The notes under the pieces are model-generated. The model was not told the origin of the DNA, made no database searches, and saw only the letters and a list, made by a program, of their open reading frames with translations. Shown piece after piece: positions 51,770 to 61,131 of a DNA stretch of 64,000 bases. The stretch comes from Halieaceae bacterium UBA4452 (GTDB lineage Bacteria > Pseudomonadota > Gammaproteobacteria > Pseudomonadales > Halieaceae). The first letter of the stretch is position 1, and the number at the start of each line of letters is the position of its first letter. The position numbers and the translations under genes are program-made. The stretch lies in contig DGPA01000027.1 in assembly GCA_002389505.1 (NCBI GenBank), forward strand, positions 1-64,000, written 5' to 3'.

Positions 51770-52840
51770 ATGAAGCGTGTTCAGATACAACCGAGTTGGA
51801 GCTTTGCTGATCAGGATGGCGCGCGGATCGATGCCAAGCTGTTTACCTTACTGCGTGCGGTGCATCAGCATGGTCGTCTGAACAGCGCGGCGGAGGCATT
51901 GGGCTGTTCCTACCGGCACACTTGGAATTTATTGAATCGCTGGTCGGCGTTTTTTGGCGCCGATATTGTCGCTATGCAGCGAGGTAAGGGTGCTCAGCTA
52001 ACCTCGCTCGGGGAGAAGCTGCTGTGGGCAGAGCAGCGCGTGGCAGCGCGGTTATCCCCGCAGCTCGCGAGCCTGGCCTCTGAAATCAATTTGGCGCTCC
52101 ACCAAGCCTTGGCGGATGCGAGCCCTATCTTGCGGATGTGTGCCAGCCATGGCTATGCGGTGGCATTGCTACCCGATTTCGCCGAGGGATTTCAATTAGA
52201 TCTACAGTATGAAAGCCCTCTCGATGCCCTAGCCTCGTTAAACAGGGGCGCGTGTGATATCGCCGGTTTCCATATCCCGCGACACCCTTATATTCCCGAG
52301 TTGGTGGCGCTGTACAGTCGCTTGCTCAATACCAGTGAGCATGTTGCCATTCGCTTTGTATCGCGAACGCAGGGCTTGGCCGTGCCCACCGCTAATCCGC
52401 TGGGGATTACTGGTTTTTCTGATTTGGCACGACCGGGCCTGCGATTCATTAATCGGCAACTCAATTCGGGTAGTCGCTTCCTTGTCGACGCCTTACTTCA
52501 GGAGGCGCGCCTGACTGCAAACGAAATTACCGGCTACGATAGCCAAGAATTTACCCACGGCGCGATTGCGGCCTACGTGGCCGCCGGAATGGCAGATACA
52601 GGGTTTTGTGTAGAAGCCGCTGCTCGACAGTTTGGCCTCGATTTTATACCGCTGACTACTGAGGACTATGTTTTAGCGTGCCGTCGTGACGCGCTAGATT
52701 CACTTGCGATAGGCAGTTTGCTCGAACAGATGCGGTCACAACATTTTGCTGTAGCGATGCGTGACCTGCCTGGCTATGCACCCATTGATTGCGGTGATTT
52801 AATCAATATTGCAACGCTGTTGCAGATGGGGACTGAATAA
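51770..52840 (+). CDS. Regulator with ModE-like HTH and PBP-like domain, predicted fds regulator
   Basis: A 356-residue regulator. Residues 15-75 form a LysR/ModE-type winged HTH (LNSAAEALGCSYRHTWNLLN). From about 95 on the sequence resembles the PBP-like domain found in molybdate-related regulators, with TGFCVEAAARQFGLDF and LTTEDYVLACRR near the end. It is divergent from fdsG with two shared operator motifs. I infer control of the formate dehydrogenase operon, perhaps in response to molybdate, molybdenum cofactor or formate. ATG 51770 is used; a GTG at 51764 is possible. Confidence 0.82.
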   Translation: MKRVQIQPSWSFADQDGARIDAKLFTLLRAVHQHGRLNSAAEALGCSYRHTWNLLNRWSAFFGADIVAMQRGKGAQLTSLGEKLLWAEQRVAARLSPQLASLASEINLALHQALADASPILRMCASHGYAVALLPDFAEGFQLDLQYESPLDALASLNRGACDIAGFHIPRHPYIPELVALYSRLLNTSEHVAIRFVSRTQGLAVPTANPLGITGFSDLARPGLRFINRQLNSGSRFLVDALLQEARLTANEITGYDSQEFTHGAIAAYVAAGMADTGFCVEAAARQFGLDFIPLTTEDYVLACRRDALDSLAIGSLLEQMRSQHFAVAMRDLPGYAPIDCGDLINIATLLQMGTE

Positions 52841-52900
52841 GTCACCGTACATTTAACCGCGAGTTGATGGATTTCTTGTCGTTTAATTAAGGAGTTTATT

Positions 52901-53905
52901 ATGCCCCTCATGTCAATCGCCGCAATTTCTGACCTCTGCCGCGAAGCTTTATTACGGGTTGGAGCGAGTACCGAGCAAGCGACGATTGTTGCAGAAGAGA
53001 TTGCTGATGCGGAAGCGGAAGGCATTCGCAATGTGGGCCTGGCTTATATGCATCTTTATCTGAAGCACCTTGCCTGCGGTAAAGTAAAGGCCGGTGCCAA
53101 ACCGACCATCGTTAAGACCTCGGTCGCCGCCACGGTAGTCGACGCCGATTTTGGCTTTTGTCATCACGCGTACTGTATTGGCGAGGAACGCTTGATTGCC
53201 ACTGCCAAAGAGCAAGGCGTGTCGCTGCTATCGATTCATCAATCATCGTCGGCAGGGGTACTGGGCTGGTTTGTTCGCCGACTGGCGAAGCAGGGACTGG
53301 TGGCATTGATGTTCGCTAATAGCTCCAAGGCTGTCGCAGCCCACGGTGGAAAAGTGCCGTTCTTTGGCACTAACCCCTTTGCCTTTGCTTCACCCCGAGC
53401 AGAGGGCGAACCCTTGGTGATTGATATGGCAACCGCATCAACCGCCCGCGTCAATATTGTCAAGGCGGCCAATGAAGGTCGAGCCATTGAGCCTGGGCAT
53501 GCCATCGATGCCGAGGGTAATCCCACAACCGATGCCAAAGCGGCACTGCAGGGCGCGCAATTACCTGTCGGGGGGGCTAAGGGTTTTGGCTTAGGATTGA
53601 TGGTCGATATTTTGGGCGGTGCATTAACCGGCAGTCACTGTTCCTATGAGGCATCTATGTTTGCCACTACCGAGGGAGGGCCACCCAACGTGGGGCAAAC
53701 CATTATCGCGATGAATCCTGACTTTTACAGTGACGGTTTTGTCGCGCATGTCGAGGCGATGTTTGCGGCGCTGACAGATAATACCGACGTACGACTTCCT
53801 GGTGAGCGGCGTGCGCAATTACGTGCTCAGCACACCCAGGCAGGCGTCGATGTTCCCGAAGCGTTGTTAGCGCAAATAGCTGAACTGTCTCAAGCTCGAT
53901 CATGA
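52901..53905 (+). CDS. Ldh-family (malate/L-lactate dehydrogenase type 2) oxidoreductase with altered active site
   Basis: A 334-residue member of the family of malate, sulfolactate, ureidoglycolate and piperideine-carboxylate reductases. Recognisable motifs are KVPFFGTNPFAFASP, VIDMATAS and GGAKGFGLGLMVDIL. Two catalytic elements are changed. The usual SHGxxR reads NVGLAY at 44-49, and the His of SxHFGAAG aligns with Gln114 in IHQSSSAG. It may use other chemistry or an unusual substrate. The ribosome-binding site AAGGAG precedes ATG 52901. It overlaps a LysR gene by four bases and faces soxBDAG. Confidence 0.82.
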   Translation: MPLMSIAAISDLCREALLRVGASTEQATIVAEEIADAEAEGIRNVGLAYMHLYLKHLACGKVKAGAKPTIVKTSVAATVVDADFGFCHHAYCIGEERLIATAKEQGVSLLSIHQSSSAGVLGWFVRRLAKQGLVALMFANSSKAVAAHGGKVPFFGTNPFAFASPRAEGEPLVIDMATASTARVNIVKAANEGRAIEPGHAIDAEGNPTTDAKAALQGAQLPVGGAKGFGLGLMVDILGGALTGSHCSYEASMFATTEGGPPNVGQTIIAMNPDFYSDGFVAHVEAMFAALTDNTDVRLPGERRAQLRAQHTQAGVDVPEALLAQIAELSQARS

Positions 53906-54870
53906 TCAATCGGGACCTCATTGATAGTCAAGCGCTCCATATCTTTGTGGTGATTTCAGAATCTCAGTCGCTTACCGACGCGGCAAATCGGTTGGGCGTC
54001 ACGCAGTCAGCGGTGTCCCAATCATTAAAAGGACTGGAGGGGCTGATGGGTGTTGAGCTGGTGGTTCGCCGAACCACGCCGCTACGACTGACCCATGCGG
54101 GTCTAGCCTTGAAGCAGCAGGCTGATGTCATTTTGGGTGATTTACGTCGGCTGACTGTGACTATTCGTGAGTCGGCCAATAAGGGATTGATTAACTGTAG
54201 GGTGGGTTTGGTATCGTCCATGTCGGAAGTGTTCGGACTGACTATACTGCAGCATCTTGATGGCTGTGCCGAACGTGTTCAATTGCGCAGTGGTAACACG
54301 CCAACATTGATTAAGGCCTTTCTCAATCGAGAAATCGATATTCTCATTTCTGATGCCATGCTGAGCGATGCGAGTCACTTGGAGCGCCATCCCTTGTTTA
54401 GGGATCCCATGATAATGGCAGTGGGTCGAGGTGTTGTTGGCGATGATATGAGCACGCCGGCGGCTATAGCAGCACAACTCCCGATGATTAAATACGATCG
54501 GACGGCGCATATTGGAACCTATGTCGAGATGGCGATGCGTCGAATGCAGTTACTGGCCAATGTCCGTACTGAGACCGATGACACCCATACGTTGATGCGC
54601 TTTGTCGTAGAGGGGCAGGGCTGGTCAGTGCTGAGTGCGTTGTGTCTTGCTCAGTCTCGTGTCGGTGCCGAGAAGATTAATGTATTGCCCCTAGATGACA
54701 GCCGACACGCTCGACAACTGTATTTGCTGGCTCGTCAGGCGGAGATGGGCTCTGTACCCACCATGCTGACTGAGGCCATCATGGCTGCCTTACAGCAGGA
54801 GGTCTTACCCGGCCTGCAGCGATTAGCGCCGTGGCTGAAAGCCGAGCAGCTCCGAACGGTCAGTCTTTAG
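53902..54870 (+). CDS. LysR-family transcriptional regulator
   Basis: A 322-residue LysR regulator with a standard N-terminal HTH (residues 8-65, SLTDAANRLGVTQSAVSQSLKGLE) and a LysR substrate-binding domain (90-300). Its ATG overlaps the stop of the Ldh-like gene, so the two are co-translated and the regulator may govern that gene. It could also act on the convergent sox operon. Its stop codon overlaps that of soxG on the opposite strand. Confidence 0.92.
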   Translation: MINRDLIDSQALHIFVVISESQSLTDAANRLGVTQSAVSQSLKGLEGLMGVELVVRRTTPLRLTHAGLALKQQADVILGDLRRLTVTIRESANKGLINCRVGLVSSMSEVFGLTILQHLDGCAERVQLRSGNTPTLIKAFLNREIDILISDAMLSDASHLERHPLFRDPMIMAVGRGVVGDDMSTPAAIAAQLPMIKYDRTAHIGTYVEMAMRRMQLLANVRTETDDTHTLMRFVVEGQGWSVLSALCLAQSRVGAEKINVLPLDDSRHARQLYLLARQAEMGSVPTMLTEAIMAALQQEVLPGLQRLAPWLKAEQLRTVSL

Positions 54871-55427
54871 ATGAACTCGCCCATGGCATCTTGAAGGGTG
54901 AGCCATAAGTACTCGCTAACGGCCTGATCAACAAATAAGGAGAACACGGGTTGTTGCTGACTATTGGTATGGTGAGCAATGATGACACTCACCCGCGCCG
55001 CTTGGGTTTGCGCCACCGCTCCCAGTGGGAAGGCTTCAGAGCGTAGATCGACAGCGCATAATTTAGCCGCGACGTCGGCCCGCTGGGCACCCTGCAGTAT
55101 CAGCCAGCTATGACTGTGCTGGCAGTACAGCGGCCAGACTTCGCTGGCAATGGCTGTGCTGTCGGGCATTGCCGCCGTGGCTAACTGTTGGGGATTAATA
55201 ATCCAAAATTCCCGCCGGCTCAGTGCCATCACCCACTGGTCGTCACCACTGGCTACTATTTGATTGGGCACTGGGGGGACAGTCAAACCTTGATCACGTA
55301 AATGGTCGGCCGCGTGCCTACCGCGGACCCCGCGCCGGGCCGCCAGACTGGCGTCTTCAAGGCTAAGACCCCCATGTATTGGCGTCGATGGAAGCGAGTG
55401 AATGGGACTGGTTAACATCACTGTCAC
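54867..55427 (-). CDS. soxG: Sarcosine oxidase gamma subunit-like protein
   Basis: A 186-residue SoxG-like protein, assigned from weak family resemblance and position as the last gene after soxA, with a four-base overlap. In the heterotetrameric enzyme gamma packs against the alpha C-terminal domain. Its stop overlaps the LysR stop by four bases. Confidence 0.82.
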   Translation of the reverse strand: MTVMLTSPIHSLPSTPIHGGLSLEDASLAARRGVRGRHAADHLRDQGLTVPPVPNQIVASGDDQWVMALSRREFWIINPQQLATAAMPDSTAIASEVWPLYCQHSHSWLILQGAQRADVAAKLCAVDLRSEAFPLGAVAQTQAARVSVIIAHHTNSQQQPVFSLFVDQAVSEYLWLTLQDAMGEFI

Positions 55428-58330
55428 AGTGCCTGCCTCGCATTGGCGGGATCATAAAAGGGTAGGGCACAGACCCGTGCTAATACCGATACGCCCTGGT
55501 CGGTGCGCACTTCGAAAAGACTGTCGGGTGCGGCGTCCTGGGGATGAACGTAGGCCAGACCGATAACCCCTCCGACGGTGGGTGAGTGCTCACAGGAGGT
55601 GACATGACCGACGATGTCGCCCGCTTTAATGACCAAGTGGCCCTCTTTTGGCTGTGGGCATGTGCTGTTCACCGTAAACCCCACCAGTTGTCGGCAAGGG
55701 TCTGCTGCCATGACAATATCGACCGCACGACGGCCGACAAAAAAAGGCTTTTGTCGATTAATAGCCCAATCAAGCCCGACTTCTCCTGGGTGAGTCATGC
55801 CGTCAGTGTCCTGACCAATAATGATGTGGCCTTTTTCTAACCGCAGCAGCCGTTGGGCTTCGACACCGAACGGTCGAATAGTCAATGGATCGCCGGCGTT
55901 CATAAGCATGTCCCATAGGGATGCGGCTAGCATACTCGGTACATGAAGCTCGTAGCCGAGCTCGCCCACGAAGCCAACACGCATCATGCGGACAGGAATA
56001 GCGCCTAAGTGGCCTTCACGGTAGGCCAGGTAAGGGAAGGCATCATTGCTCAGGTCAATGCTGCAATCGGTTGCATCAAGAACCGCACGTGCATTCGGTC
56101 CAGCGACGTTGATGGCAGCGAATGCTGAGGTCACATTGGCTATATCCACGTTGAGCCGCCACTGCGCGTTCCAGCGCAGCATTTCTCGAACCATAGTGTC
56201 AACGCCGGTCGTGGTGGCAGTCACATAAAAATGATCAGCGCCAATGCGAGCTGCCACACCATCATCCGACACTACGCCCTGCTCATTGGTGAACACCACA
56301 TAGCGGGTTTTACCGATCGGCTGCTTGAGAAAGGCAAAGGTGTAGAACCGGTTCAAAAACTGCGCGGCATCGACACCGCGCAGCTCAATACCACCCAGCG
56401 TACTCACGTCGATAAGTCCAACATTCGTTCTCACCGCCAAGGCTTCTTCCTGAACCCACCGGTCACGCGCTTGCGGCGCACCATAGAAAGCCGGTCGACG
56501 CCAATTACCGGCGGGGACCATGTGGGCGTTCAAGGCTCGGTGTCGCTGATCCAAAGGGGTTTTACGCGCCGGGTCAAAGCGCCTACCCGCCAGCAGACCC
56601 AGAGGCTCGGGTTTTACCGGCGGTCTTGCCGTGGTGACTCCCGTCTCTGACACGCTGCGCTGGGTCGCATGTGCCACAAGCCGAGCAGTCGGTAGTGCTG
56701 AGTGTCGTCCTTGAGAGGGGCCCATACCTACCGTGGAGAAGCGTTTGACCAACTGAATGTCGCGATAGCCTTGGCGCGTGCTGTTAACAATATCTTTGAT
56801 TTGCAGGTCTTCGTCGAAGTCGACAAATTCTCGACCCTTAGGATGTTGAAAAATAGGCCAGGGATGATTAACCGACACATCACAGCTCACCCCGTCATCG
56901 CGGCTGTCAACAGGTGCCAGACCTAAGTGGCGTAAGGCCTGTCGCGCACTGTGAGCACCATCTGCTAAAACCGCGTGCAAGGCGTGGATACTGTTGACCG
57001 AACCCGCTAAGAACATCCCTTCGGGGAGTTCAGTCAGCGAAAACAGTGCGCTGCCGTCGTCGTAGCTTAAGCGAGCGCCGCCTTGGCAGGCCAGCTGATA
57101 AGCAGGCATGAATCCCGACGATACTGCCAGAGCGCCGCAGGCTAAGGTGGTCCAGTGTTCAGTAACGGCCCCATGACTATCGAGCCGATGAATATCGATG
57201 GCGGCGAGTTGATGACCGGGCGAATTTGCATGCGCTTCGAAAACGGTAGCATGGCTAAACAGTGGAATATGACGCGCCTGCAGTGCCGTGACCAGGTTGG
57301 CATCATCGCAAGCGGCGCGCATATCAATCACGCCACACACCGCTATGCCCGCATCATGGGCGTTGAGAGCGGTAAGATAAGCCTGATCATTACCCGCCAG
57401 TACGGCAAGTCGTTGGGCGGGAGCCACCCCATAGAGCATGATCAGGCGATCGATGGCACTGCACAGAGCGATCCCTGGCAGATCGTTGTGCCTAAAAACC
57501 ACGTGTTGTTCACTGGAGCCACTGGCGAGAATGCAGGCTTTGGCGCGCACTTTGTACATGCGTGAACCCTGTAAAACTGGTAAGTAGTGATCGGTGAACC
57601 AGCCGTTGCAGGTGGCCGAAGTGAGTACTCTAATGTTGTCATTATCGAGGATCTGTGTCCGCAAGTGGTTGAGCGTCGGTGCTCTCTCAGCCGCGTCGAT
57701 GTCAAAGCGGTGATAGTTCAATGATCCGCCTAGATGCGGTTGATCATCAATCAACAATACCGAGGCGCCGGCCTGTGCGGCGGTGAGCGCGGCACTTAGG
57801 CCGGCGGGTCCTCCACCAATAATGGCAATATCGTGGAACAGGTATTGTTTGTCCGTATACCTCGGTTCGATCGTGAGATTGGCAACGCCCAGTCCCGCTT
57901 TTCGACGGATGATGCGCTCCCAAAACCGCCAGCTACCGAAGGGCTTGTAAAAGGCTTTGTAATAAAAGCCGACCGGCATAAAGCGGCCAAGGCTGTCCAG
58001 TAATTGGTTTCGGTCGCGCTCTAGGCTGCCCGAATAATTTTGCGCGTTAATGACGCGGTGCTCAGAGATAGGAAGTTCATCCGCAAGACGATTTGGCGCC
58101 TCGGGGAGTTGTACCAGGGTATTTGCATCGTGGCCGCAGAGGGTTAACGGACCTCGAGGGCGGTGGTATTTGAATGACCGAGACAACAGCCACTGCTGGT
58201 TGGCGATCAGCGCACTGGCCACGGTATCGCCCATGAAGCCTGAGTAGGTTTTGCCCTCAAAGCGAATGTCCACGCTCTCAGATCGATCGATCCATTGACC
58301 AAAGGGCGCGTCGAGTCTTGATCTGGTCAT
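55424..58330 (-). CDS. soxA: Sarcosine oxidase alpha subunit-like protein
   Basis: SoxA of heterotetrameric sarcosine oxidase carries NAD and the folate site that captures the one-carbon product as methylene-tetrahydrofolate. The 968-residue protein has an N-terminal Fer2-like region (residues 15-95, SFKYHRPRGPLTLCG), a Rossmann flavoprotein domain (AIIGGGPAGLSAALTAAQAG near 170) and a C-terminal GcvT-like folate domain (about 595-965, GVVSDDGVAARIG, RPFGVEAQRLLRLEKGH). The same architecture occurs in N-methylglutamate dehydrogenase, which I cannot exclude. Confidence 0.92.
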   Translation of the reverse strand: MTRSRLDAPFGQWIDRSESVDIRFEGKTYSGFMGDTVASALIANQQWLLSRSFKYHRPRGPLTLCGHDANTLVQLPEAPNRLADELPISEHRVINAQNYSGSLERDRNQLLDSLGRFMPVGFYYKAFYKPFGSWRFWERIIRRKAGLGVANLTIEPRYTDKQYLFHDIAIIGGGPAGLSAALTAAQAGASVLLIDDQPHLGGSLNYHRFDIDAAERAPTLNHLRTQILDNDNIRVLTSATCNGWFTDHYLPVLQGSRMYKVRAKACILASGSSEQHVVFRHNDLPGIALCSAIDRLIMLYGVAPAQRLAVLAGNDQAYLTALNAHDAGIAVCGVIDMRAACDDANLVTALQARHIPLFSHATVFEAHANSPGHQLAAIDIHRLDSHGAVTEHWTTLACGALAVSSGFMPAYQLACQGGARLSYDDGSALFSLTELPEGMFLAGSVNSIHALHAVLADGAHSARQALRHLGLAPVDSRDDGVSCDVSVNHPWPIFQHPKGREFVDFDEDLQIKDIVNSTRQGYRDIQLVKRFSTVGMGPSQGRHSALPTARLVAHATQRSVSETGVTTARPPVKPEPLGLLAGRRFDPARKTPLDQRHRALNAHMVPAGNWRRPAFYGAPQARDRWVQEEALAVRTNVGLIDVSTLGGIELRGVDAAQFLNRFYTFAFLKQPIGKTRYVVFTNEQGVVSDDGVAARIGADHFYVTATTTGVDTMVREMLRWNAQWRLNVDIANVTSAFAAINVAGPNARAVLDATDCSIDLSNDAFPYLAYREGHLGAIPVRMMRVGFVGELGYELHVPSMLAASLWDMLMNAGDPLTIRPFGVEAQRLLRLEKGHIIIGQDTDGMTHPGEVGLDWAINRQKPFFVGRRAVDIVMAADPCRQLVGFTVNSTCPQPKEGHLVIKAGDIVGHVTSCEHSPTVGGVIGLAYVHPQDAAPDSLFEVRTDQGVSVLARVCALPFYDPANARQAL

Positions 58331-58623
58331 TGGATGGCGTCCTCGAGGCTCACCATGCCAGGGTTACTCAGTAATTCACTGGGGTCGTAGGTGCGTAGAA
58401 TCGTGTCACTACCATTATGGCGTTCGACAATAAACCAATAGCTACTGGGGGCATGAAGCCACCACTCCTGCACCACCCCGATGCTGTTGTTCTCATAAAA
58501 TACATACGCCGCCCACTCGGTATCGGTGGCGGACTCAGGATTGGGCATGGGCTTGACTTGCCCCCCATAAACGAATTCGCTGATATTGCGCGGCCCATTG
58601 AGTGGGCAATGTAAGATTTTCAC
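58327..58623 (-). CDS. soxD: Sarcosine oxidase delta subunit-like protein lacking two zinc ligands
   Basis: A 98-residue SoxD-like protein (ILHCPLNGPRNISEFVYGG, then QEWWLHAPSSYWF). In the known enzyme the delta zinc site is Cys6, Cys9, His59 and Cys63, as I recall it. Here Cys6 is kept, position 9 is Asn, the His is at 57 and the residue four further on is Ser61. The zinc site is therefore probably lost. It overlaps soxA by four bases and lies 11 bp after soxB. Confidence 0.87.
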   Translation of the reverse strand: MKILHCPLNGPRNISEFVYGGQVKPMPNPESATDTEWAAYVFYENNSIGVVQEWWLHAPSSYWFIVERHNGSDTILRTYDPSELLSNPGMVSLEDAIQ

Positions 58624-58634
58624 AGTGAGCCTCC

Positions 58635-59882
58635 TCAGTGGCTAGCGGCGGTGGCGCCCATTTCATTGACTTGTTTAAAGTGATCAAAGCGGTCCAGCGC
58701 AAACGGCGCAATAAGGTCTGGCACTTTGCCATCGTTGGCAACGAGCTCGGCCATCGTTTGGCCACAGATGGGGGTGGCCTTGAATCCCCAAGTACCCCAA
58801 CCGGCGTCCAAATAGTAATGACGGAGTGGGCTCAAACCCATAATGGGGCTGTAATCGCTGGTCATATCGGTAATGCCTGCCCACTGGCGCAGGAGTTGCA
58901 TTTCACTCATGAACGGAAACATCTCCACTGCATGGGCAATTAAGCTCTCCTTCAGCTCGAGGGTAGAGCGGGTGTTGTATAGCGGATAGGGGTCTGATCC
59001 ACCACCGAATACCAACTCCCCTCGACTGGTTTGTTGTACATAGCAGTGCAGAGCTGAAGAACTGACTAGAGGATCGAGGAACGGTTTGACCGGTTGGGTC
59101 ACCATGGCCTGCAGCGGGTAGCTAACCAGGGGCAGTTTAAAGCCAGCGATACCCGCCAAGACGGCGCTGTAACCGGCGACGGCTTGAACAATGCTCCGAC
59201 AGTGCACGGTGCCTCGATTGGTTTTTACACCAACGGCCCTGTCGCCTTCTTTAATGATGTCGATGACCTCGGTCAGTTGATGTAATTCAACCCCGCGTTG
59301 TGTGGCACCTTTAGCGTAGCCCCAGGCCACCGCATCGTGTCGTGCGGTGGCGCCATCCTTGTGCCATAGTCCAGCGAGCACCGGCATGTTGGCAGGGTTG
59401 AGATTCAAGGTCGGTACAAGCTCTGCAATATGGTGGGGATCGATGAGTTCAGTGCGTCCACCAAAGTGCGTGTTCACTTCTGCGCGCTGCCTAAAGGCGC
59501 GGACCGTGGCATCCGTGTGTGCCAAGGTTAACTGCCCTCGCTGGGAGTACATAATATTGAAGTCGAATTCATTGGACAGGCGCTCAAATAATTTGACCGA
59601 TTCACTATAAAAGCGTACCCCTTGCGGAGTGAGGTAGTTTGAGCGAATGACTGCGGTGTTGCGGGCCGTGTTACCGCCCCCTAAATAGGCTTTTTCTAGA
59701 ATCGCGACGTTGGTGATGCCATGGTACTTCGCTAGATAATAAGCCGTAGCGACACCGTGGCCCCCGCCACCAATGATGACCACATCGTAGTGCTGTTTTA
59801 GGGTGGGTGTAGCGGGGAGATCGGGTTCCCGTTCGAACGGGTAATCCTTTCCTAAGCCATATTTCAATAAGCCAAATGGCAC
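58635..59882 (-). CDS. soxB: Sarcosine oxidase beta subunit-like protein
   Basis: SoxB is the amine-oxidising flavoprotein, which binds FAD and covalent FMN. The 415-residue protein has YDVVIIGGGGHGVATAYYL (32-50), NTARNTAVIRSNYL, and GATARHDAVAWGYA with His182, the likely FMN attachment site. The start is GTG 59882, without a strong ribosome-binding site. Order soxB-soxD-soxA-soxG is the sarcosine oxidase order and also that of mgdABCD. Neither the glyA-purU genes nor the N-methylglutamate synthase genes are in the window. Confidence 0.92.
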   Translation of the reverse strand: MPFGLLKYGLGKDYPFEREPDLPATPTLKQHYDVVIIGGGGHGVATAYYLAKYHGITNVAILEKAYLGGGNTARNTAVIRSNYLTPQGVRFYSESVKLFERLSNEFDFNIMYSQRGQLTLAHTDATVRAFRQRAEVNTHFGGRTELIDPHHIAELVPTLNLNPANMPVLAGLWHKDGATARHDAVAWGYAKGATQRGVELHQLTEVIDIIKEGDRAVGVKTNRGTVHCRSIVQAVAGYSAVLAGIAGFKLPLVSYPLQAMVTQPVKPFLDPLVSSSALHCYVQQTSRGELVFGGGSDPYPLYNTRSTLELKESLIAHAVEMFPFMSEMQLLRQWAGITDMTSDYSPIMGLSPLRHYYLDAGWGTWGFKATPICGQTMAELVANDGKVPDLIAPFALDRFDHFKQVNEMGATAASH

Positions 59883-60250
59883 GATCTATCGCTGCCCGGC
59901 TTGGACAATTAAAAATAATGGACAGAGAGTTCCTAATGTAAGCGCTGGATTCATGTCGTTCTTCCCCAAAGGTGCAAGGTCGGTGTCAACCCCCTGCAGC
60001 ACCAACATAAGCGGATAAAGGGATCGCTGGCAATAGATGGGCTTCAACATAAGTAAAATTAATGCTGGAGGCTTTCAGTATCCGCTGTTGATCGCTGGGC
60101 AGCTTCGCGACTAGCGCGTTAAGCCAACCAAAAATACGACGACTAATCGCGAATGGCGACGGTAATGATGGACATGGTCGCACTGAGCGAACCAGTTACT
60201 GCAAACTAGCGTAACTTGAGTATGGGTGGTCGCGAGTGGGGTAGTCGAAG
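59883..60250. other. 368-bp intergenic region between soxB and the DUF1295 gene
   Basis: This divergent region must hold the promoters of the sox operon (minus) and the DUF1295 gene (plus), but I found no convincing sigma-70 pair. A 65-codon minus-strand reading frame (60183-59986) has no recognisable family and no strong ribosome-binding site. The region may be a decayed gene or simply non-coding. Confidence 0.4.
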
Positions 60251-61123
60251 ATGAAACTAATAGCTATGGCGGTGCTATTGCTCGCTGCCACTATGGTCCT
60301 CGGGTGGTTTGCCAGTCCGTCGGTTGGCACAGTAGCCGGTTTGCCCGGGCTAGTTATCTTGTTTGCCAGTATTTTTGCTGTCCAATGGCTCGGGTTTTTC
60401 CATGCATGGCTTTACAACACTGAACACTACTTTGATTTATTGGGCAGCCTGTCTTTCGCAGGAGCGGCTATCGCCGCTTGGTGGTGGAGCAGTGGTGGTT
60501 TAGTAGCTACGCTACTCCTGTGCATGGTAGTTATTTGGGCCCTCCGCTTGGGGTCATTTTTGTTTCTACGCATTCGTGAGGTTGGCGAGGACCAACGGTT
60601 TCGTAAGATTAAGCGCTCTCCCGCGCGATTCTTTCTTGTGTGGAATCTGCAAGGCTTGTGGATTTCTTTGACGAGTTCGGCGGCGCTGACAGCCATGTTA
60701 GGGGGTGTCAGCGAACCGATAGAGATCGTATCGATTATTGGTGTGCTGATGTGGTGCACAGGGTTACTGTTTGAAGCGATGGCAGATTATCAGAAAACTC
60801 AGTTCCGCCGTGATCCCGCCAAGGCGCAACGCTTCATCGCCAGCGGCTTGTGGTCGATCTGTCAGCACCCAAATTACAGTGGAGAAATCTTATTGTGGTG
60901 GGGCGTTGCGGTTACCGCGCTACCGACCTTTTCAGGAGGTCAGTGGCTGACGTTGATTTCGCCCATTTTCGTGGTTCTTTTACTGACCCGCATTAGCGGG
61001 ATTCCATCACTAGCCGCCAAAGCGGCGCGTCAGTGGGGCGATGATCCTGAGTATCAGGCCTATGTTGCCGTTACCCCCAGGCTTATCCCTCGTTGGCCGA
61101 CTGCCCGCGGGGCAAGCGACTGA
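60251..61123 (+). CDS. DUF1295 / steroid 5-alpha-reductase-like membrane protein
   Basis: A 290-residue membrane protein with about six to seven hydrophobic segments. The C-terminal region SGLWSICQHPNYSGEILLWWG with GDDPEYQAYVAVTPRLIP identifies the DUF1295 family, related to steroid 5-alpha-reductases and isoprenylcysteine methyltransferases. The Asn-Tyr-Ser-Gly motif is the nucleotide-binding element of these folds. The substrate is unknown. It ends eight bases from the convergent desaturase gene. Confidence 0.88.
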   Translation: MKLIAMAVLLLAATMVLGWFASPSVGTVAGLPGLVILFASIFAVQWLGFFHAWLYNTEHYFDLLGSLSFAGAAIAAWWWSSGGLVATLLLCMVVIWALRLGSFLFLRIREVGEDQRFRKIKRSPARFFLVWNLQGLWISLTSSAALTAMLGGVSEPIEIVSIIGVLMWCTGLLFEAMADYQKTQFRRDPAKAQRFIASGLWSICQHPNYSGEILLWWGVAVTALPTFSGGQWLTLISPIFVVLLLTRISGIPSLAAKAARQWGDDPEYQAYVAVTPRLIPRWPTARGASD

Positions 61124-61131
61124 CGTACCCG

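Noticed and set aside
59986..60183. 65-codon minus-strand frame upstream of soxB
   Set aside because: No family resemblance, no clear ribosome-binding site and low-complexity ending. Kept only as part of the intergenic description.
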